Source: Micromonospora profundi (GTDB lineage: Bacteria > Actinomycetota > Actinomycetes > Mycobacteriales > Micromonosporaceae). From it: 64,000 nucleotides of DNA. Position 1 is the first letter of the stretch. Every line of letters begins with the position of its first letter. Shown here piece by piece: positions 30,609 to 38,999 of the stretch. Both the position numbers and the translations under genes were made by a program. Below the pieces are notes generated by a model. It had not been told where the DNA came from and did no database searches. It saw only the letters and a list, made by a program, of their open reading frames with translations. Location of the stretch: NCBI RefSeq assembly GCF_011927785.1, contig NZ_JAATJK010000001.1:2976001-3040000 (forward strand), read 5' to 3'.

Positions 30609-31649
30609 GTGATCGATGAAGGCCACGGACGCCAATCCCGCAAGCCCTGGCGCGGTGACCTGCCCATCGCCACGATCGCCGAACTGGCCGGGGTCTCCCC
30701 ACCGACGGTCTCCAAGGTCCTCAACGGTCGAGGTGGCGTGGGCGAGCAGACCCGACTGCGGGTGGAGGCGCTGCTACGCGACCACGGTTACCGCCGACGG
30801 CAGGCCAGCGGCGCGGCCCGCTGCATCGAGGTGGTCTTCCACCAGATGCTGCCCTCGATCGCCATGGAGATCCTTCGAGGTGTGCAGGAGGTTGCCGGCG
30901 CGAGGGACTACACGGTCGGCTTCAGCGATGTCCGGCGGCGCATACTCGCGGGCCAACAGTGGGTGGAGCCTCTGCTCATGCGCCAGCCGGCCGCCGTCAT
31001 CACTGCGTTCTCCCTCATCACCGCCGATGACGGCAAGCGGTTCGCCGCAGGCGGCATACCGCTGGTCGCCATCGATCCGACAAGCGACCTCTCCCCCACG
31101 CCCGCGGTCGGGGCGAACAACTGGAGTGGTGCTCTCGCCGCCACCCGGCATCTTCTCGACCTCGGCCACCGGCGGATCGGTGTGATCACCGGGCCGGTCA
31201 ACGACCTGTCCGCGCGGGCCCGCCTGGACGGCTTCCGCGCCGCGTTGGACTACGCAGGCGTGCCGTTCGACGAAACCCTCGAACGACGTGGCGTCTTCAG
31301 CTTCGACGACGGCAACGAACTCGGTGCTGAGCTGCTTGCCCAGGACGCACCGCCGAGCGCCGTCGTCTGCGGCAACGACCTACAGGCGTTGGGCCTCTAC
31401 ACCGCGGCCCGGGCTCGTGGCCTGCGGGTTCCGGAGGACCTCAGCGTCACCGGCTTCGACGACATCGATCACGCACCATGGCTGACCCCGCCCCTGACCA
31501 CGGTACGACAGCCCTTCGGTGAGATCGGTGCCACCGCCGCCCGGCTGGCCCTGGCCCTTGCCGAGGGCGGTCGCCTGGCCCAGGAACGGTACGAACTCGG
31601 CACGACCCTCGTCGTCCGTGGCAGCACCGCACCGCCGGCCGCCCGATGA
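30609..31649 (+). CDS. LacI-family transcriptional repressor
   Basis: A 346-residue sugar-responsive regulator. The N-terminal HTH is IATIAELAGVSPPTVSKVLN with hinge GRGGVGEQTRLRVEALLRDHGY (described in two parts), and the C-terminal periplasmic-binding-protein-like domain includes LDLGHRRIGVITG, DGFRAALDYAG and VTGFDDIDHAPWLTPPLTTVRQP. It lies divergent to the GH30 xylanase with a GTTAGCGCTAAC operator between them, so a xylan-derived oligosaccharide is the likely inducer (inference). A similar operator occurs before the GH10 gene. Translation appears leaderless from GTG 30609. Confidence 0.92.
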   Translation: MIDEGHGRQSRKPWRGDLPIATIAELAGVSPPTVSKVLNGRGGVGEQTRLRVEALLRDHGYRRRQASGAARCIEVVFHQMLPSIAMEILRGVQEVAGARDYTVGFSDVRRRILAGQQWVEPLLMRQPAAVITAFSLITADDGKRFAAGGIPLVAIDPTSDLSPTPAVGANNWSGALAATRHLLDLGHRRIGVITGPVNDLSARARLDGFRAALDYAGVPFDETLERRGVFSFDDGNELGAELLAQDAPPSAVVCGNDLQALGLYTAARARGLRVPEDLSVTGFDDIDHAPWLTPPLTTVRQPFGEIGATAARLALALAEGGRLAQERYELGTTLVVRGSTAPPAAR

Positions 31650-31658
31650 TCCTGGTGA

Positions 31659-32108
31659 TCAGTCCGGCAGGTCGGCGACCCGGGTCGACAGTTTGCGCAG
31701 CACCGCGAGTTCGTCCGGGCTCAGATGATCGAGGAAGCGCGCTCGTACGGACCGAAGGTGGTGCGGGGCGGCTTCGTCCAGCACCGTGAAGCCGTCATCG
31801 GTCAGGTGCAGGATGCAGCCTCGGGCGTCCTGTGGGTCGGGCTCCTTGTCGATGAGTCCCCGAGCCTGCATGCGGGTCGCGTGGTGGGACAGCCTGCTGC
31901 GCGACCACTCCATCTTGGCGGCGAGGTCCTTGAGCGCCCAGCGCCGGTTCGGCTTCTCCGAGAGCGTGCTCAGCACCTCGTAGTCGGCCGGCGACAGACC
32001 TGAGTCGCGGGCCAGATCCCGGCTGAGCCGTGCCGGCAGCGCTGTCAACAGTCGCCGGAAAGCGCGCCACGCGTGTTCCTCGTCCTTGCTGAGCCAGGGG
32101 GTGTCCAC
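31659..32108 (-). CDS. MarR-family transcriptional regulator
   Basis: A 149-residue winged-helix protein: LSPADYEVLSTLSEKPNRR, then KDLAAKMEWSRSRLSHHATRMQARGLI as the HTH (in two parts) and DPQDARGCILHLTDDG as the wing. Divergent from the FMN-reductase fusion at 32165, with two TGACATGTCA palindromes in the 56-base gap, so it almost surely controls that gene. The GTG start at 32108 follows TACTGT (minus strand, 32120-32115) by six bases and therefore looks leaderless. Similar regulators respond to quinones or other redox-active compounds. Confidence 0.9.
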   Translation of the reverse strand: MDTPWLSKDEEHAWRAFRRLLTALPARLSRDLARDSGLSPADYEVLSTLSEKPNRRWALKDLAAKMEWSRSRLSHHATRMQARGLIDKEPDPQDARGCILHLTDDGFTVLDEAAPHHLRSVRARFLDHLSPDELAVLRKLSTRVADLPD

Positions 32109-32114
32109 CTGGCC

Positions 32115-32120
32115 ACAGTA
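32115..32120 (-). promoter_or_regulatory. -10 element TACTGT of the leaderless MarR transcript
   Basis: TANNNT hexamer on the minus strand, followed after six bases by the GTG at 32108. Confidence 0.45.
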
Positions 32121-32127
32121 CTACTCG

Positions 32128-32170
32128 TTGACATGTCATTGAAACCTCCGCTAGCTTCTGTGACATGTCA
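32128..32170 (+). promoter_or_regulatory. Promoter with two TGACATGTCA operators
   Basis: A consensus -35 TTGACA (32128-32133), 18-base spacer and -10 TAGCTT (32152-32157) place the start of transcription at the ATG at 32165. Two perfect TGACATGTCA palindromes overlap the -35 (32129-32138) and the start codon (32161-32170). They form a larger mirrored pair, CGTTGACATGTCA and TGACATGTCAACG. Binding of the adjacent MarR protein would occlude the promoter. Confidence 0.75.
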
Positions 32171-33259
32171 ACGAATACAGCGGCCGCATCCCTGCACGTA
32201 CTGGTCATCGTCGCGAGCACCCGCCCCGGACGGCTGGGCCCGGCGATCGCCGACTGGTTCGTCCAGGCGACCCTTCCGGCAGCCTCTTCCGGCGAGGTCA
32301 CTCTCGACATCGCGGACCTGGCCGACATCGGGCTGCCGCTGCTCGACGAACCCGAGCACCCCAGCAGCGGCGTGTACGCGCACGAGCACACCCGGGCGTG
32401 GAGCCGACGGGTTGCCGCAGCCGACGCGTTCGTCGTGGTGACACCCGAATACAACTACGCAATGCCGGCGGCGTTGAAGAACGCCTTCGACTTCCTCTAC
32501 CACGAGTGGGCGTGGAAGCCTGTGGCGTTCGTCAGCTACGGCAACACCTCGGCCGGCACCCGCTCCGTGCAGATGGCCAAGCAGGTCGTCACCACTTTGA
32601 AGATGATGCCCATCGGCGCCACCGTCGCTCTGCGCATCGCCGATAGCACCAGCAACGGTCAGGTGCTGCGATCGGCAGGACTCGACGAGACCGCCCGCAG
32701 AATGCTGCTTGAACTGACCCGGGTGGCCTCAGCGATGCGGCCCCTGCGTACCGAACCCGAGAGTGAGGTCACCGGGCCTGTCGACGGGCTGAGGCTGACC
32801 ACAGCCCAGCCCGACGACCTGGCCGAACTGCTCGTGCTCCAGCGGTGCTGCTGGGTGCAGGAGGCCCTCGCGAACGACACCCTCGACCTGGCGCCGCTGC
32901 GGGAAACGCTCGACGAACTGCGCGAGTCGATGTCGACCTGGCACCTGTGGTGCGTACGGCGGCATGGGCGCCTCGTGGCAGCGGTGCGGGCGCGGGCGCG
33001 TGAGCGCGCGTGGCTGATCGGCCGCCTCATGGTCGCTCCCGACCAGGCCGGCAGCGGCATCGGCACCTGGCTCCTCTCACACATCGAGCAGCAGGCCCCC
33101 CAGGAGGCCGCGCACTACGAACTGTTCACCGGCCGCCGCAGCACCCGCAACATCCAGCTGTACGAACGCGCCGGCTATGCCCTCTCCCCCGCTGAAGGCA
33201 CCCCGCACGACGCCGTCCGCCTCACGAAACAGCGGCAACCGGTCGCCCGTCTCGGGTGA
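32165..33259 (+). CDS. Fusion: NADPH-dependent FMN reductase + GNAT acetyltransferase
   Basis: A 364-residue two-domain protein. Residues about 10-190 are a flavodoxin-like NADPH:FMN reductase (VIVASTRPGRLGPAIADW for flavin phosphate binding; TPEYNYAMPAALKNAFDFLY for the flavin ring). Residues about 205-358 are a GNAT acetyltransferase (LMVAPDQAGSGIGTWLLSHIE with the acetyl-CoA loop; NIQLYERAGYALSPAEG). No frameshift separates them; the join is continuous. It is probably repressed by the divergent MarR. The combination suggests detoxification: reduction of a quinone or nitro compound, then N-acetylation of the resulting amine. That pathway is inference. Confidence 0.85.
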   Translation: MSTNTAAASLHVLVIVASTRPGRLGPAIADWFVQATLPAASSGEVTLDIADLADIGLPLLDEPEHPSSGVYAHEHTRAWSRRVAAADAFVVVTPEYNYAMPAALKNAFDFLYHEWAWKPVAFVSYGNTSAGTRSVQMAKQVVTTLKMMPIGATVALRIADSTSNGQVLRSAGLDETARRMLLELTRVASAMRPLRTEPESEVTGPVDGLRLTTAQPDDLAELLVLQRCCWVQEALANDTLDLAPLRETLDELRESMSTWHLWCVRRHGRLVAAVRARARERAWLIGRLMVAPDQAGSGIGTWLLSHIEQQAPQEAAHYELFTGRRSTRNIQLYERAGYALSPAEGTPHDAVRLTKQRQPVARLG

Positions 33260-33379
33260 GGTGGCATCGGCGCTCCGGGCAAGGTGGGCTCTGCCCACGG
33301 CGGAATGTATTGCGGCCAGAGATGACGGTTGGAGAGGCTAAGGAGGTGCCTGAACTCATGGACATCATGGTCGGGAAAC

Positions 33380-34036
33380 GTGCGCCTCTCATTGCGGCTG
33401 TGGCCTGCCGTCGACGAGGACAAGCCGCCCACCCTGCTGCTCCACGCCATGGGCATGACCACAGGCGACTGGGATGTGATCGCCTCGGGCCTTCGTGTAG
33501 ACCGCACCGTGTACGCCGTTGACCTGCGGGGCCACGGTGCCAGTGACTGGCCCGGCACGTACACGATGGATCTGTTCGCACACGATGTCATCGGCGTCCT
33601 CGACCGGTTGGACATCGGCGCGGTGGACCTGGTCGGTCACTCCCTCGGCGGCTTGGTGGCCTGCCGGGTCACCGCCGAACGGCCGGAGCTCGTCCGCAAA
33701 CTCGTCCTTGAGGACATCGGGTTCCTCCACCCCCGGCCGCCGCGGCTTCCCGAGCGGCCCGCAGGGGATCTGCCGTTCGACTGGCACATGGTCGAGCAGA
33801 TCCGGCCGCAGATCGACGCCCCGGATCCGGGATGGGCCGACATCGTCGCCCGGATCACGGCACCAGCGCTGCTCATCGCCGGCGGAGCCACCAGCCCTGT
33901 CCCCCAGCAGCACATCGCCGAGCTCGCCGATCGCCTGGCCGACGCGCGGCTGACGACGATCGCGGCAGGCCACCTGATTCACGAGGCTGCTCCAGCCGAG
34001 TACCTCAGGACGCTGACCGCCTTCCTCACCGCCTGA
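33380..34036 (+). CDS. Alpha/beta hydrolase (probable frameshift at the N-terminus)
   Basis: A 218-residue serine hydrolase fold: HAMGMTTGDWD (oxyanion region), nucleophile elbow VGHSLGGLVA, acid loop near LIAGGATSPVP and a C-terminal GHLIHEAAP with the catalytic His. No exported signal. The GTG at 33380 lacks a convincing ribosome binding site, whereas AAGGAGG sits before ATG 33358 in another frame; removing one base from the GGGAAA run at 33373-33378 would join MDIMVG to NVRLSLRLWP and give a normal family N-terminus. It could therefore be a sequencing error, a recent frameshift or a true GTG start. Substrate unknown. Confidence 0.75.
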   Translation: MRLSLRLWPAVDEDKPPTLLLHAMGMTTGDWDVIASGLRVDRTVYAVDLRGHGASDWPGTYTMDLFAHDVIGVLDRLDIGAVDLVGHSLGGLVACRVTAERPELVRKLVLEDIGFLHPRPPRLPERPAGDLPFDWHMVEQIRPQIDAPDPGWADIVARITAPALLIAGGATSPVPQQHIAELADRLADARLTTIAAGHLIHEAAPAEYLRTLTAFLTA

Positions 34037-34151
34037 TCGACGCCATCCGCCCTTGTCGCCGGTCAGGCAAACGGCTCAAGGCCCTTTGTTCGCGCCGTTG
34101 GGATGGTAACCGCGTCCACCGAGGGCTGATGTGCGCTACATGAGCGGCGTC

Positions 34152-34157
34152 TACTCT
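34152..34157 (+). promoter_or_regulatory. -10 element TACTCT of a leaderless transcript
   Basis: TANNNT hexamer ending eight bases before the GTG at 34165, with no ribosome binding site between. Confidence 0.4.
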
Positions 34158-34164
34158 TCGTCGC

Positions 34165-34964
34165 GTGCCTGTGGGATTCGGGGTAAGCCTGGTCGTCCGT
34201 GGTCAGACCGTGGACCCAGAGGGAATGCTGGCGACCCTAACCAGGGACGTCACGCTCAACAACATCGACGTCGACCGCGTCGGTGACGTCGTGTGGTTCA
34301 CCGCCGACGAACTCGGTGATCTGTCGGTCCTCGCGGCGCCGTTGGCCGGCTGGTGGCAACAACACGGACCAAGCGTGGCTGGCGGCGTGGCACTACGGTT
34401 CGTCGGGCCGGACGGCGTTACGGAGCTGACCTACAGCAAACCGGAGCTGGCCGTCGAACAGGTCCAGCGCCACATCAATGTCGACAGCGGCCAACTCTAC
34501 GGTCCAGGTGAGGCACCCGGGCCGATACGCAGGCTCACTGCGGCGCTATTGCGCCGGACCCGGAATGGCTTCACCGCGTCGGAACTGTTGATCCGCGACG
34601 AAGGTAGCCTCCTGTGCGTTGCACTGGCCGGCCGTGACCTCGACGACCGACCCCGCAGCCTTGAGTTCCAGGCATTCAACCCCGCGCATGACGACTACGA
34701 CCCCGACGATGACGACGGATACTGCCTGGTCACCGAGCACCACGTACCGGTCGTGCAAGGGCTGGTTGCGCTCCGGCTGACTCCGCGGTCTTACGCCTAC
34801 ATCTGGCCGACGGAGCGGCCCGAACCTGGGGAGTACGCTCCGCGATCTACCCGGTCACGCTTCACATCGAAAACCACGAGATCGAACAACTTCGCCTGCA
34901 GCTACGTCGTCTCTTCTCCGTCGGCGGCGATCGACTACCCGTACCGAAACTCGAACTCGGGTAA
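34165..34964 (+). pseudogene. Hypothetical protein gene with a frameshift near its 3' end
   Basis: The frame from GTG 34165 codes sensibly up to about ERPEPGEYA (34836), then turns into Ser/Arg-rich nonsense if continued to 35058. From 34833 the neighbouring frame continues as a coherent sequence (SAIYPVTLHIENHEIEQL, then RRLFSVGGDRLPVPKLELG) to TAA 34962-34964. A single base lost near 34820-34840 explains this. The intact product would be about 266 residues, acidic in the middle (HDDYDPDDDDGY), with no signal or membrane segment. I recognise no family. Base composition is less GC-rich than the neighbours, hinting at transfer. Confidence 0.65.
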
Positions 34965-35018
34965 GACTGCGATCACACATTCACGATCATGCCGAGAGAG
35001 TTGTCGCCTCCGCAGACG

Positions 35019-35059
35019 GTCGCGGGCAACTGCCGAAACTACCGGCAGTTGCCCGTGAC
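35019..35059. terminator. Hairpin terminator between convergent genes
   Basis: A near-perfect stem (about 17 bp, one mismatch) with GGGCAACTGCCG / CGGCAGTTGCCC and an AAACTA loop lies between the frameshifted gene and the membrane-anchored protein gene. Confidence 0.75.
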
Positions 35060-35123
35060 CACGTTGTGCCATCCCGGAGCCGAGCGACGGTAGAGAGCCG
35101 CCCGTGGTGTCCGGTGCTTGTTG

Positions 35124-36362
35124 TTACGGCTGGAGCGCCTTGGCCGCAGGGGTCCAGGTCGACTCGTCATTGACGTCGGCGACCGTGATCCCCTTGGCGA
35201 TCTTCTCCAGCTCGGACTGCGACAGGCCGTTGCCGAGGCCACCGGTGCTGACCTGGACGACGACCTTTCCGTCTGCGCTCCACACGTTGCAGAAGCCGCC
35301 GACTTCGGGGCCGCCGCCGTCGCCGACAGGCCGGTTGGAGGCGTTGTGGCACTTCGTCGTACCGGGCTCCGGCGACTGGTTCGAGCTGGTGCTCGGCGTG
35401 ACGAAGATGTGGAACCCGTCCTTGATGGTGCCCTCGCCCTGGTCATACGGTGCGGTCAGGCCCGAGAGGGGCGCGGCCGGCTTGGTGTACGTCGCGCCGC
35501 CGTAGTCACCAGCGCGGGCCGTGGCGATGCCGCTGAGACCGGGCAGGGCGTGCGTGCCGATCTGCAGCGGCTTGTAGCCCCGCGGCACGTAGCCCACCGT
35601 GAACGGCACCGGGGCGGGCGTCGGACGGCTGGGCTTCAGGCCCTCGACCAGGCCGCCCAGGTCCTCGAAGCTCGGGGCGGCCTGGTCGGTGGAGACCGAC
35701 GTGACGGCGGCCCAGGCATTGTCGGCGTACTCCCAGGCGAACAGCTTGTTTCGCGGGTCCAACTCGTTCTGCGGATCGAGGCCGACCGGCAGTGTCGCCT
35801 GCACGGCCCTGCGCCCGGCCACTGTGACGTTCCTGCCGTCCTTGATCCCGGCGGGGTCGAAGGCGCCCGGCCGGTAGACGGTCAGGTACGCCCACAGGCT
35901 CGGCTTCCCCCCGGCCTTCTTCTTCTGCTCGATGGTGTCGCCCTGAGCATCGGCCTCCTCTTTCGTGAGGGGCTTGTCGTTCGAGGTGTGGCCGTCGGAG
36001 TAGACGGAGGCGATCTGGTATGCGGTGGACACCACGATCGGGTCCTGCACGTGCAGGGTGCCCGCGTCGTACCCCTTGAAGGTGAAGGTGAACGGCGCGG
36101 CATCGGACCACTCGGCCGCGCCGTTCCCGGACGCCGCCGTCCCCGCCGGGGCCGGGGCCGTGGTGCCCTGCTCGGCGCCCAGGACCGGCAGCAGGAACGC
36201 GCCGGCGACCGCGACCACGACGAGACCGGCCGCGCCGGCCGACGCGAACCCGGCGCGACGACGCCGCTCGGCCCGCCGGCCCGCCAGGATGATGTCGTCG
36301 ACGGTACGGGCCGTCGGTGGCTCGTCGCCGGTCACGGCGTCCACCAGGTCATGCAATTGCAT
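35124..36362 (-). CDS. Membrane-anchored protein, probable partner of the SigE-family sigma factor
   Basis: 412 residues: a cytoplasmic N-terminus of about 37 residues (MQLHDLVDAVTGDEPPTARTVDDIILAGRRAERRRR), one hydrophobic helix (about 38-60) and a large Ala/Gly/Thr-rich exterior domain with few cysteines. No known domain is recognised outside. Its start overlaps the sigma factor stop by 14 bases, the usual arrangement for a sigma factor and a single-pass regulator, so I infer anti-sigma or sensor function. The N-terminus lacks the HxxxCxxC zinc motif of classical ZAS anti-sigma factors. Confidence 0.75.
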   Translation of the reverse strand: MQLHDLVDAVTGDEPPTARTVDDIILAGRRAERRRRAGFASAGAAGLVVVAVAGAFLLPVLGAEQGTTAPAPAGTAASGNGAAEWSDAAPFTFTFKGYDAGTLHVQDPIVVSTAYQIASVYSDGHTSNDKPLTKEEADAQGDTIEQKKKAGGKPSLWAYLTVYRPGAFDPAGIKDGRNVTVAGRRAVQATLPVGLDPQNELDPRNKLFAWEYADNAWAAVTSVSTDQAAPSFEDLGGLVEGLKPSRPTPAPVPFTVGYVPRGYKPLQIGTHALPGLSGIATARAGDYGGATYTKPAAPLSGLTAPYDQGEGTIKDGFHIFVTPSTSSNQSPEPGTTKCHNASNRPVGDGGGPEVGGFCNVWSADGKVVVQVSTGGLGNGLSQSELEKIAKGITVADVNDESTWTPAAKALQP

Positions 36363-36882
36363 TGGTCCACTCCTCCATCGGGTTCCCGTTGAGATTGATG
36401 CGCTCGGCGGCCAGTGACTCGCGCAGCTTCGCCAGGCCCCGGGAGACCTGGCTCTTGGCCGTGCCCACAGTGCAGTTGAGGACGCCGGCCGTGTCCTCCA
36501 GGCTCAGACCCAGGTAGTGCCGCAGCACGACCGCTGCCCGCTGCCGGGCCGGCACGGCGTCGAGCGCGGCCCGCAGGCGCATCCGCTCGTCGGCCGCACT
36601 GACCGGGTCCCCTACTGTGACCTCCGGCATGGCGTCCCCTGCCGACCGCTCGCGCCGCCAGGGCCGCCGGGTCTCGTCGATCGCTGCCCGATAGACCATC
36701 GTCTTCACGTAGAGATCGGGCCGCTCCAGCTTCCGCCATCGCGGGTAGAGCTTGATGAGCGCGTTGGCCACGGCGTCCTCTGCCGTGTGCCAGTCGCCGC
36801 AGGTCACATACGCCAGCTTGCGCAGCGACGTCATCTCTGACGTCACGAACTCGCGGAATGCCTGCTCGTCTTCGGCTTTCAC
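36349..36882 (-). CDS. SigE-family RNA polymerase sigma factor (sigma-70, ECF-like)
   Basis: A 177-residue ECF-type sigma factor. Region 2 spans about 6-75 (EQAFREFVTSEMTSLRKLAYVTCGDWHTAEDAVANAL, read in two parts), and region 4 has AVPARQRAAVVLRHYLGLSLEDTAGVLNCTVGTAKSQVSRGL (read in two parts) with its HTH near residues 130-160. This SigE family is frequent in Micromonosporaceae and Streptomyces. ATG 36882 follows GGGGAGG by eight bases. The next gene overlaps it by 14 bases and encodes a membrane-anchored protein likely to control it. Target promoters unknown. Confidence 0.9.
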   Translation of the reverse strand: MKAEDEQAFREFVTSEMTSLRKLAYVTCGDWHTAEDAVANALIKLYPRWRKLERPDLYVKTMVYRAAIDETRRPWRRERSAGDAMPEVTVGDPVSAADERMRLRAALDAVPARQRAAVVLRHYLGLSLEDTAGVLNCTVGTAKSQVSRGLAKLRESLAAERINLNGNPMEEWTNAIA

Positions 36883-36988
36883 GTCGATTGCCTCCCCTGT
36901 GACGGAGGTAGAACGGAGCCACCCACCCCAGGAGTTGCACGGCCCGGAGAAGTAGTTGTGTGATCACCCCCCGGCTGCACGCACACGT

Positions 36989-38944
36989 CTATCTCGGTAC
37001 AGCCCGGAACCACGCCTCCCGGTCGTCCGGGTCGGGTCCGCGCCGGGGCAGCGTCGGCGGTTCCTCACCGGTGACGGGCGCGTAGTGGTCGAAGGTGGTG
37101 GTCAGGACCGCCTCGCCGCCGGTGAGGTCGGGAAGAGCGGCGACGACCCCCGGAACCCGTGCGGACGGCAGCGTGCCACTCACCTCCAGGTAACCGCCGG
37201 TGACGGCGGTCTCGTGGACGACCGCTCCGAGCCGGCCGAGCAGCGCCAGCACCCTTTCCACCGCGAACTGGGGAAGGTTGACGTCGAACCGTTCGATCGG
37301 CTGGCACACCCGGGTACCGGCCTGGCGCAGCGCCGCGGCGACCACCACCGGGGCGAGATTGCGGAAGTCCGCCGCCACTGTCGAGATCGACTTGTCGAAC
37401 TTCTGGTGCGGCCTGCTCTGTCGGGGCCAGTACCGGGAGGCCGTCATCGTGACCGCGCAGTCGGTGACCGGCCAGCCGTACCGACCCTGCCGCAGCGCGG
37501 CCCGCACGCCCTCCTCCGTGGCGGCGACGAACGCCGGAGGCAACCGCCCGGGCTCTACACCGGGGCGGAACTCGACGCCGTGCCCGACCGGGGCGGCCTC
37601 GATGCGCAAACCCAACCCGGCCAGGTAAGGGTTGCCGCGTTCCTGCACCCGCTCCTCGGCGGCGCCTGCGCCGACGACCCGTTCGATGCAGGCGGTCAGC
37701 GTGCCGGAGAACCGAACCCGGACGCCGTACCGGTCCTCCATGAGGGCGGCCAGCACCTCCTTCTGGACCTCGCCGTGCAGGCGGACCACCGCCTCCGCCT
37801 GCTGCTCGTCGAGGCGCAGGTCCACCAGCGGGTCCTCGTCGGCCAGTTCGGCCAGCCCGGCGAACATCGCCAGGCGCTGCTCCGGCTCCACCGGCTCGAC
37901 GACCGCCTGCCGGGTCGGCGGAGGGAACCGGTAGCCGTGCCGCCGCGGCGGCTCTCCGATGTGCTGGCCGATCCGGGCCGACACGCCGCGCACCGCAGCG
38001 ATCTGACCGGCGGACACCGAGGAGCGCACCAGCGCACCCTCGGGCTCGATGACCGCGATCTGGGTCACCGGCTGCGGGCGGCTCTCGCCGAGCCGCACCC
38101 GATCGCGTACGCGCAGACGCCCGGACCACAGCCGCAGCCAGACACGCCTGCCGTGCCCGTCCCGGTCGACGGCGAAGACCGTGCCCGCCAGGGGGCCGTC
38201 CGGTGCCTCGCCGTACGGCAGCAGGTCGGCCAGGATGTCGCACAGCTGGCGTACCCCGGCCCCGGTGATCGCCGAGCCGCACGCCGCCGGGATCAGTTCG
38301 GCGCGGCCCACCGCGCGTCGAAGCGCCCGCCGGACGTCGCGGACGCGTACCTGCTGATCGGTCAGCCACCGCGCCGCCACCGCGTCGTCGGCCTCCGCCA
38401 CCTCCGCCACGACCGGTTCGGCGTCGAGGCTCACGGCCCGCACCCGGGCCTCGCGATTGCCCTGGCCGGTGACCGTGGTGAGCAGGACCGGACGCGCCCC
38501 GAGCCGCTGGCGCACCTGGGCCATCACCCGGTCGACGTCGGCGCCCCGGCGGTCCACCTTGTTGAGGAAGATCACCGTTGGCACGCCGATACGACGCAGC
38601 GCCCGCCAGATGGCGACGGTCTGTGGCTGGACCCCCTCCACACTCGACACCACGAGCACGGCGGCGTCCAGCACTGCCAGCGAACGCTCGACCTCCGCGA
38701 TGAAATCGGGGTGGCCGGGGGTGTCCAGCAGGTTGATGCGCAGGTCACCGATCGTGATCGACGTGACGGCCGCCCGGATGGTGATGCCACGCCGACGTTC
38801 CAGCTCCATCGAGTCGGTCCGCGTCGTGCCGGCGTCGACGCTGCCGAGCTGGGACACGGCGCCCGCCTCGTAGAGCAGGCGCTCGGTCAGGCTGGTCTTT
38901 CCAGCGTCAACATGGGCGACGATTCCGAGGTTCAACAAGGCCAA
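36989..38944 (-). CDS. TetM/OtrA-like ribosomal protection GTPase (EF-G paralogue)
   Basis: A 651-residue elongation-factor-like GTPase of the tetracycline-resistance ribosomal-protection type (Tet(M)/OtrA kin). G1 is NLGIVAHVDAGKTSLTERLL, G3 is DTPGHPDF, and NKVDRR is the G4 motif; domains II to V follow with QKFDKSISTVAADFRNLAP. It removes tetracyclines or related ribosome-bound drugs. A TTG at 38944 gives the family N-terminus (ALLNLGIVAHVDAGK), with GGAG seven bases upstream. A short ORF with a stronger ribosome binding site overlaps this start in another frame, suggesting translational control. Whether this protects against a drug made by the host is unknown. Confidence 0.88.
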   Translation of the reverse strand: MALLNLGIVAHVDAGKTSLTERLLYEAGAVSQLGSVDAGTTRTDSMELERRRGITIRAAVTSITIGDLRINLLDTPGHPDFIAEVERSLAVLDAAVLVVSSVEGVQPQTVAIWRALRRIGVPTVIFLNKVDRRGADVDRVMAQVRQRLGARPVLLTTVTGQGNREARVRAVSLDAEPVVAEVAEADDAVAARWLTDQQVRVRDVRRALRRAVGRAELIPAACGSAITGAGVRQLCDILADLLPYGEAPDGPLAGTVFAVDRDGHGRRVWLRLWSGRLRVRDRVRLGESRPQPVTQIAVIEPEGALVRSSVSAGQIAAVRGVSARIGQHIGEPPRRHGYRFPPPTRQAVVEPVEPEQRLAMFAGLAELADEDPLVDLRLDEQQAEAVVRLHGEVQKEVLAALMEDRYGVRVRFSGTLTACIERVVGAGAAEERVQERGNPYLAGLGLRIEAAPVGHGVEFRPGVEPGRLPPAFVAATEEGVRAALRQGRYGWPVTDCAVTMTASRYWPRQSRPHQKFDKSISTVAADFRNLAPVVVAAALRQAGTRVCQPIERFDVNLPQFAVERVLALLGRLGAVVHETAVTGGYLEVSGTLPSARVPGVVAALPDLTGGEAVLTTTFDHYAPVTGEEPPTLPRRGPDPDDREAWFRAVPR

Positions 38945-38999
38945 GGCAGAGCTCCACGGTAGGACGGGAAAGGGTCCGAAGCGTGGAAGCTGCTCGCAT
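38907..38999 (-). CDS. Leader ORF overlapping the ribosomal protection gene (30 aa)
   Basis: ATG 38999 is preceded by GAGGAG with a five-base spacer, a better initiation site than that of the downstream gene. The 30-residue product begins MRAASTLRTLSRPTVELCLG and ends PRNRRPC, and its stop lies 38 bases past the TTG start of the ribosomal protection gene in a different frame. Drug-stalled ribosomes on the leader could alter initiation of the main gene, as leader peptides do for tet(M) and erm genes. This is inference; no counterpart is recognised. Confidence 0.5.
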   Translation of the reverse strand: MRAASTLRTLSRPTVELCLGLVEPRNRRPC

